From Flammeovirgaceae bacterium UBA5867 (lineage in GTDB: Bacteria; Bacteroidota; Bacteroidia; Cytophagales; Cyclobacteriaceae), in NCBI GenBank assembly GCA_002432545.1, contig DJFR01000095.1, positions 4,356 to 13,717 on the forward strand: DNA of 9,362 nucleotides. The letters are read 5' to 3'. Positions 4,944-9,362 of the stretch are shown in pieces (positions within the stretch are counted from its first letter, which is position 1; every line of letters begins with the position of its first letter). A program made the translations under genes and the position numbers. The notes beneath the pieces were generated by a model, which was not told where the DNA came from, made no database searches, and saw nothing but the letters and a program-made list of their open reading frames with translations.

Positions 4944-7301
4944 ATGGAAGAAACTTTACTTCGAATGAATGAAACAGCACTCTTGTCGACCCACGCGAGT
5001 GTTTCGTTGTCATTCAATCCCTTTTTAGAATATCTCAAAAAACGTTTGCATAGCGAACGCACGGTTAAAACCGAATACTATCGTCATATCATTGAGCGCT
5101 TTACAGAAAATCCATCCTGGAGAACAGGACTGCCTGTGGATGATCTTGAAGCATACAAGGAACTGTTTGAAATTGTATACTTTGTGTTGACACCACTGGC
5201 AGCTGATGAAAAGGAGACGATGTGGGGATTAAGCACACCGGTGCCGGGAACGTTGTTCTATAGCACCGAAAGTCTTTCGAAATTTCTGAGCGACAACAAC
5301 ACGATCAAAGAGCCAACCGGTATAGCTTCGGACCATTGCAGTGTTAGCAAGGACATGCAATTTATGTATGGGCTTGTGCTCGAACGGTTCTACAACATTT
5401 CCTCACTCGCCAAGAAAGATACTGTTTACTCGTATACCAACTCCATTACCAAGCTCTCGAAGTTTCATAAAGTTCATGTTGATACACAGTTTGTTGATAT
5501 CCGCGTGAACGGGGCATTGCCTGACCTGGACTACGATGTACTTGCTACATACCTGCATGATGGAACAAGTTCGGAATCACTGATCTGCCGGTTGAAGAAA
5601 ATGCTTCCGCTGGATAATTTTATCTTCGAGGGTTTTACCGTTATAACATTAACCGATGTTACTGTGCAGCATTCGCTCGATAAGATACGCAATGTGATGG
5701 TGCATCATTCCTATAACAACGATCAGTATCTTGAAATTGCCCAGGCGCTGAAGACAATAGCGGGTAATGAGCATACGCAGTTCCGGCTGGTGCCGATTAT
5801 TGGTGTGAATGGTAAATCTACATTTGCCTCCAATGAAGAGTGTATACAAAGTATATTGATGAATGCCTTGCACGACTCGGGTGTCACCGAAGAGGCGTTG
5901 ACTATATTTATCGAAAAATACCAGCGCAACCCGCGCATACTGGTATATAATGCGATATCATCCGAAGAAAAAACAGACGATGGTTTTCTGCGCATTCTAA
6001 AAAAGACTCCGGTGGAATCATACGCGTTACTGCCGGTATATTATCACAGTGAGCTTACCGGTGTGCTGGAAATTTACTCGGAGAGGGAAGTTCTGTTTGA
6101 TGAACGCCTGTTCTCCAAAGTACAGACAGCCATACCGTTGATTGCGCAGTTACTGAAATTTACCCGTGATGAATTCCAGTCACAACTGTCTAATGTAATC
6201 CGTGACAAGTTTACATCGCTGCAGCCCGCGGTACAATGGCGCTTCAACGAAGTTGCGTGGCATTACCTGCAACGTAACTATACAGACCTGAGCAATCCGG
6301 AGATAGAAGAGATCCGCTTTGAAAATGTATACCCGCTATACGGTGCTATTGATGTACGCAATTCTACTACCGAACGGAATCGTGCTATACATGAGGATAT
6401 TAAAAGTCAGTTGACACTCCTGGAGGAGACTTTATTTGCGTTAAGGTCTGTCGATCGCGATCATGCCGAACCGGATGGTACCATGAACGAAGAATGTACG
6501 CGATGGAAAGACCAGATTGATGGCTACTTTACATCACGCGATGAAATAGCACTGAACAATTTCCTAGAAACCGAAGTACACCCGTATTTACTGGAAGTGA
6601 AAGATGCGTACCCGGAAGCACAGGCCATTGTAGCCCGTTATTTTAAAGCGATCGATGAGCGGGAGGGAGCAGCTTTTAAAAACCGTTCGGAACTTGAGAC
6701 CTCCTTGCAGTTGATCAATACCAAGTTGAATCAATACTTTGATGTAGCACAGAAAATGTTGCAGGCTGAGTATCCTTTCTACTTCGAGAAATTCCGTACA
6801 GATGGTATCGAGTACGATTTATATATAGGGCAGTCCATCGCTCCTGAAAAGCGATTTGAGACAGCACATCTGAAGAGACTTCGTCAATGGCAGTTGCAGT
6901 CGATGGCCGAGATCGCGCGACTAACACAGCGTTTGTTGCCAAAGATGCCACGCCATCTGCATACCACGCAGCTGATCTTCGTGCATGCGCGCCCGATCGA
7001 CATAACCTTCCGTAACGATGAAAGACGCTTTGATGTGGAAGGTGCATATAACATTCGCTACGAGGTGATCAAGAAACGCATTGATAAAGTACTGATCAAA
7101 GACACACGCGAGCGCCTCACACAGCCGGGCAAGATTGCTATTGTATATTTCAATCAGCAGGAAGCGCAGGAATACATAGACTATATCCGCGAGCTGCAGC
7201 AACAGGGTTTACTGGATGACAGCCTCGAATACCTGGAGCTTGAAGAATTACAAGGTGTTAATCGCCTCAAAGCACTTCGGGTAGGAGTAAAATATCACTA
7301 A
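4944..7301 (+). CDS. Large cytoplasmic protein with GAF-like segment, function unknown
   Basis: This 785-residue protein has no signal peptide and no membrane segment, so it is probably cytoplasmic. I recognise only a GAF-like part in the middle. The best stretch is SYALLPVYYHSELTGVLEIY (359-378), followed by the closing helix to about 405, with the preceding 230-350 a possible N-terminal part of the fold. Residues 20-230 form a conserved-looking mixed domain I cannot name. Residues 410-620 are mostly helical and contain NVYPLYGAIDVRNST (461-475). The basic C-terminal block (about 665-780), with AYNIRYEVIKKRIDKVLIKD and IAIVYFNQQEAQEYI, looks constrained. No kinase, cyclase, HTH or phosphodiesterase motif is visible, so it is not a standard GAF sensor. 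Similar long GAF-annotated proteins occur in Bacteroidota (recollection, no role known). The gene is monocistronic, ends at a terminator and is divergent from tetR. ATG 4944 gives the full length; 4965 is an alternative. Confidence 0.9.
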   Translation: MEETLLRMNETALLSTHASVSLSFNPFLEYLKKRLHSERTVKTEYYRHIIERFTENPSWRTGLPVDDLEAYKELFEIVYFVLTPLAADEKETMWGLSTPVPGTLFYSTESLSKFLSDNNTIKEPTGIASDHCSVSKDMQFMYGLVLERFYNISSLAKKDTVYSYTNSITKLSKFHKVHVDTQFVDIRVNGALPDLDYDVLATYLHDGTSSESLICRLKKMLPLDNFIFEGFTVITLTDVTVQHSLDKIRNVMVHHSYNNDQYLEIAQALKTIAGNEHTQFRLVPIIGVNGKSTFASNEECIQSILMNALHDSGVTEEALTIFIEKYQRNPRILVYNAISSEEKTDDGFLRILKKTPVESYALLPVYYHSELTGVLEIYSEREVLFDERLFSKVQTAIPLIAQLLKFTRDEFQSQLSNVIRDKFTSLQPAVQWRFNEVAWHYLQRNYTDLSNPEIEEIRFENVYPLYGAIDVRNSTTERNRAIHEDIKSQLTLLEETLFALRSVDRDHAEPDGTMNEECTRWKDQIDGYFTSRDEIALNNFLETEVHPYLLEVKDAYPEAQAIVARYFKAIDEREGAAFKNRSELETSLQLINTKLNQYFDVAQKMLQAEYPFYFEKFRTDGIEYDLYIGQSIAPEKRFETAHLKRLRQWQLQSMAEIARLTQRLLPKMPRHLHTTQLIFVHARPIDITFRNDERRFDVEGAYNIRYEVIKKRIDKVLIKDTRERLTQPGKIAIVYFNQQEAQEYIDYIRELQQQGLLDDSLEYLELEELQGVNRLKALRVGVKYH

Positions 7302-7321
7302 TTCAATCGCAACCACTACGT

Positions 7322-7359
7322 AAATAAAATATCCTGCAGCACCTGAGGATACTTTATTT
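7322..7359. terminator. Bidirectional intrinsic terminator
   Basis: The arms AAATAAA (7322-7328) and TATCCT (7330-7335) pair with AGGATA (7346-7351) and TTTATTT (7353-7359), with one A/C mismatch. Inside, CAG (7337-7339) pairs with CTG (7343-7345) across a CAC loop, leaving one bulged G. The outer A/T part provides a U-tract on both strands. It lies between the convergent GAF-like gene (stop 7301) and pirin gene (stop 7370), so it should end both transcripts. Confidence 0.8.
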
Positions 7360-7365
7360 TTAGGA

Positions 7366-7396
7366 TACTTCAATGATTGATCGGTACTTCAATGAT
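7366..7396. repeat. 12-bp direct repeat at the pirin 3' end
   Basis: TACTTCAATGAT occurs at 7366-7377 and again at 7385-7396, a period of 19 bp. The left copy spans the pirin stop codon; the right copy encodes the last internal residues IIEV. AGGATACTT also recurs at 7346-7354 and 7362-7370. This looks like a small local tandem duplication at the gene end. Confidence 0.6.
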
Positions 7397-8080
7397 AACA
7401 ATGTGACTTTCAGAAAGGAAGTTAATATTGATGCTGTCGGTATTCCAGATACCCATACCGTTGCGTTCGTTCACAATCTGCGAGTTAGCCTGTACAGCAC
7501 CTTGCACCACAAACAGGAAAACACCTTTGTTAACGGGGTTGAAAGTATACTTCGTCTCCAGTCCCTTTTCAAAATAGCCTAATGAAATTTTGGCGTTCTG
7601 GTTGATCCAGCAGTGGGCTTGTCCTTCTTCTGAACTCACCACCGTTACCAGTTGGTTGATTCTTTTCTCTGCAGGGAAATACCTGCGTTGATACCGTGGT
7701 GTTATATTCTGGATCTTGGGTTCGATCCAGATCTGCAGGAAGTTTACTTCGTCTTCACCCACGTTATGTTCTTCATGACGCAAGCCGCTGCCGGCACTCA
7801 TGATTTGCACCCAGTCTTTGTTTACTACTTCTTTATACCCTAATGAGTCAATGTGATTCATGGAGCCCTGCAGCATAATGGAAATGATCTCCATGTTGGC
7901 GTGTGGGTGTAATCCGAAACCATTGCCCGGCTTTACAAAGTCATCGTTAAATGCGCGCAATAGTCCGAAGCCGTTTCGTATAGGATCATAATAATTTGAG
8001 AAGCTGAATGTAAAATTACTCTTCAGCCAGCCAATGTCTTTGGTGCCGCGTTCGCCCGGAGTATACAATTGATAGTGCAT
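7370..8080 (-). CDS. Pirin-family bicupin protein (YhhW-like)
   Basis: With ATG 8080 the protein is 236 residues, close to E. coli YhhW, and begins MHYQLYTPGERG. An in-frame ATG at 8110 would add ten residues without family resemblance (MSISTQKNTI), so I prefer 8080. The N-terminal cupin carries the pirin metal ligands: His58 and His60 in GFGLHPHANMEI, then His102 and Glu104 in SAGSGLRHEEHN. The C-terminal cupin (about 140-236) lacks metal residues, as usual. Bacterial pirins have been reported to have quercetin 2,3-dioxygenase activity, and several respond to oxidative or electrophile stress; the true substrate here is unknown. It is transcribed divergently from a ring-cleaving dioxygenase gene across a region with paired operator-like repeats, which suggests joint regulation and a role with aromatic or quinone compounds. 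It ends at a bidirectional terminator. Confidence 0.93.
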   Translation of the reverse strand: MHYQLYTPGERGTKDIGWLKSNFTFSFSNYYDPIRNGFGLLRAFNDDFVKPGNGFGLHPHANMEIISIMLQGSMNHIDSLGYKEVVNKDWVQIMSAGSGLRHEEHNVGEDEVNFLQIWIEPKIQNITPRYQRRYFPAEKRINQLVTVVSSEEGQAHCWINQNAKISLGYFEKGLETKYTFNPVNKGVFLFVVQGAVQANSQIVNERNGMGIWNTDSININFLSESHIVIIEVPINH

Positions 8081-8182
8081 GATCGTATTTTTTTGTGTTG
8101 ATATGGACATCGTTTCCTGTTATATCGACAACAGTACTTTCCATATATATCGTAAATCTACCATGGCAAATCGGGTGTGCTG

Positions 8183-8255
8183 CTTGAACTAGGTTAAGAA
8201 ATAGAACCCTTGAAAACCAATACACAGCATGAACCTTGAACTAGATTAAGAAATA
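8183..8255. promoter_or_regulatory. Paired operator-like direct repeats, pirin/VOC divergent region
   Basis: The 16-bp core CTTGAACTAGRTTAAG, followed by AAATA, occurs at 8183-8203 and 8235-8255: 21 bp with one difference (G or A at R). The copies are 52 bp apart, about five helical turns. A lone half-site CTTGAA at 8209-8214 lies exactly midway (26 bp from each). The core is an imperfect palindrome centred on CTAG. The right copy runs into TTAAGA-AATATA-TCTTAA (8246-8263), a perfect 6-bp inverted repeat. The surrounding 8081-8375 holds no gene. CATATTTGT at 8310-8318 resembles a -7 box for the plus-strand gene, but no matching -33 box is seen. The regulator is not encoded in this window. Confidence 0.6.
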
Positions 8256-8375
8256 TATCTTAACGCCAACTTTACTCGTATTACCCGATAGTAGAATGAA
8301 ATTAACATTCATATTTGTATCACCAACGCAGACGCACCACGCGACTGCCACAATAAAACGTAAACAAACACAACT

Positions 8376-9311
8376 ATGGAAAATAAAGTATTAGGTATCC
8401 ATCACATCACCGCCATTGCCGGAAGTGCTAAACGTAATTATGAGTTTTATACAAAAGTTCTCGGACTGCGCATGGTAAAGAAGACCGTTAACTTTGACGA
8501 TCCCGGTACATATCATTTTTACTTTGGTGATGAAGTAGGAACCCCTGGCTCCATCCTTACTTTCTTCCCGTGGGAAGGTATCACTACCGGGAGAAACGGT
8601 GCCGGTATGGCGACTGAAATTGGTTACTCTGTTCCGGATAAAAGTTTTGATTTCTGGATCGACCGTTTTCAGAAGAACAATGTGAAAGTTACCGGAACCG
8701 GTGAACGTTTCGGAGAGCAGTATATATCTTTTGAAGATCCGGATGGACTAAAGCTCGCATTGATCGTATCAAAACAATCCGACCTTCGTAAACCATGGGA
8801 AACTGCTGACGTAAAGAGTGCAGTTGCTACCAAAGGTTTTCATAACATAACGCTCACGTTGCGCGATATCAAAGCAACTGCTTCTGTACTCACCGATATA
8901 TTTGAATATACGCTGGAAGCGCAGGAAGGAAACCGCTACCGCTACAGAACTAACGCAATTGAGAATGCATCTATAGTGGATTTGGTAGAAGCTCCTGGCG
9001 AGAACGGAGGTATAGGCGGAAGCGGTACTATTCACCACGTAGCGTTCCGCGTGAAAGATGAAAGTATATTAATGTACTTTCGTGAAAAAGTGTTGAAGAA
9101 AGGATTAAACATCACACCGAAGATCGATCGTAATTATTTCTTCTCCCTATATTTCCGCGAACCCGGTGGAGTGCTTTTCGAAATAGCCACAGATAATCCG
9201 GGCTTCGATGTAGACGAACCCGTAAGTGAACTGGGCCAAAACCTGAAGTTACCAGCACAATACGAAAGCAACAGGAAGGAGATCGAGCAAGTACTGCCGG
9301 CTTTGAAATAG
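8376..9311 (+). CDS. Ring-cleaving dioxygenase, VOC superfamily (MhqO/PcpA-like)
   Basis: This 311-residue protein has two vicinal-oxygen-chelate halves: about 6-132 (GIHHITAI to YISFEDPDGLKLALIV) and about 152-272 (GFHNITLTLRDI to REPGGVLFEIATD). The family includes Bacillus MhqO-type proteins and the hydroquinone 1,2-dioxygenases PcpA and LinE, which open hydroquinone rings with Fe(II). From recalled PcpA numbering (His10, His11, His227, Arg259, Tyr266, Glu276), equivalents are present here: His9, His10, His220, Arg252, Tyr259 and Glu269. The last four share a constant offset of 7. An active metal site His10/His220/Glu269 is therefore likely; the exact substrate is not. It lies divergent from the pirin gene, sharing a region with repeated operator-like sites, as expected for a quinone-response pair. 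ATG 8376 follows an A/C-rich leader, and the next methionine would remove the catalytic His pair. Confidence 0.93.
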   Translation: MENKVLGIHHITAIAGSAKRNYEFYTKVLGLRMVKKTVNFDDPGTYHFYFGDEVGTPGSILTFFPWEGITTGRNGAGMATEIGYSVPDKSFDFWIDRFQKNNVKVTGTGERFGEQYISFEDPDGLKLALIVSKQSDLRKPWETADVKSAVATKGFHNITLTLRDIKATASVLTDIFEYTLEAQEGNRYRYRTNAIENASIVDLVEAPGENGGIGGSGTIHHVAFRVKDESILMYFREKVLKKGLNITPKIDRNYFFSLYFREPGGVLFEIATDNPGFDVDEPVSELGQNLKLPAQYESNRKEIEQVLPALK

Positions 9312-9362
9312 CTGCGAGTTGTGAGCTTTGAGCTGCGAGAAAAAGGCAGCAGGCTGCAAGCT
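9311..9362. repeat. Degenerate heptamer tandem repeat, cut by window end
   Basis: Four consecutive 7-mers share the form GYTKYGA: GCTGCGA, GTTGTGA, GCTTTGA, GCTGCGA (9311-9338). The first G is the last base of the dioxygenase stop codon. After GAAAAAG comes GCAGC-AG-GCTGC (9346-9357), a short perfect inverted repeat, then AAGCT at the edge. Similar AGCT/GAGCT-rich intergenic repeats are common in some Chitinophagaceae genomes (recollection). The right end of the array is not visible, and a terminator role is possible. Confidence 0.55.

Noticed and set aside
6715..7047. 110-codon open frame on the minus strand
   Set aside because: It is a shadow of the C-terminal coding part of the GAF-like gene.
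8081..8110. ATG 8110 as the pirin start
   Set aside because: Family alignment from memory places the start at MHYQLYTPGERG, and metal-ligand numbering from ATG 8080 (58, 60, 102, 104) nearly equals that of YhhW (57, 59, 101, 103). The longer form cannot be excluded.
8183..8255. CRISPR array or mobile-element end from the 21-bp repeats
   Set aside because: There are only two full copies with an internal half-site, no cas genes and no transposase; regulatory sites fit better.

Overview
The window looks like chromosomal DNA from a member of the Bacteroidota, probably a Chitinophagaceae- or Cytophagales-like soil or freshwater bacterium. Three things suggest this. Protein sequence patterns are typical of the phylum. 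Start codons generally lack a strong Shine-Dalgarno sequence. Upstream of the tetR gene there is a -33/-7 promoter of the Bacteroidota type (TTTG-N19-TACATTTGC). The placement is inference; no rRNA or marker gene is present.

Positions 1-4676 (minus strand) hold a compact drug-efflux operon, read right to left: a TetR-family regulator, a TolC-like outer-membrane channel, a lipoprotein HlyD/YbhG-like periplasmic adaptor, two ABC ATPases, and the first 30 codons of an ABC-2 permease that runs off the left edge. The layout matches E. coli cecR-ybhGFSR, but the double ATPase YbhF is split into two genes that overlap by 4 bp. The ATPases are asymmetric: every non-consensus residue I can see falls in one of the two predicted ATP sites. 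Two identical palindromes (TTAATCAWWTGATTAA, in opposite orientation), one beside the tetR promoter and one between tetR and the channel gene, are the obvious candidate operators for the TetR protein.

Positions 4677-4943 are the divergent intergenic region, with the tetR promoter and operator and one 14-codon ORF of doubtful meaning. Positions 4944-7301 (plus) encode a large 785-residue cytoplasmic protein with a GAF-like segment and long flanking regions I cannot assign. It is the least understood gene here. It converges on a pirin-family gene, and a strong bidirectional terminator hairpin separates the two.

Positions 7370-9311 contain a divergent pair: a pirin-family bicupin (minus) and a two-module VOC extradiol dioxygenase of the MhqO/PcpA type (plus). 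The 295-bp region between them carries a 21-bp imperfect direct repeat 52 bp apart, with a half-site exactly midway. It looks like a shared operator. The pair is plausibly a quinone/hydroquinone (electrophile) detoxification module. The window ends in a run of degenerate 7-bp tandem repeats that begins in the dioxygenase stop codon.
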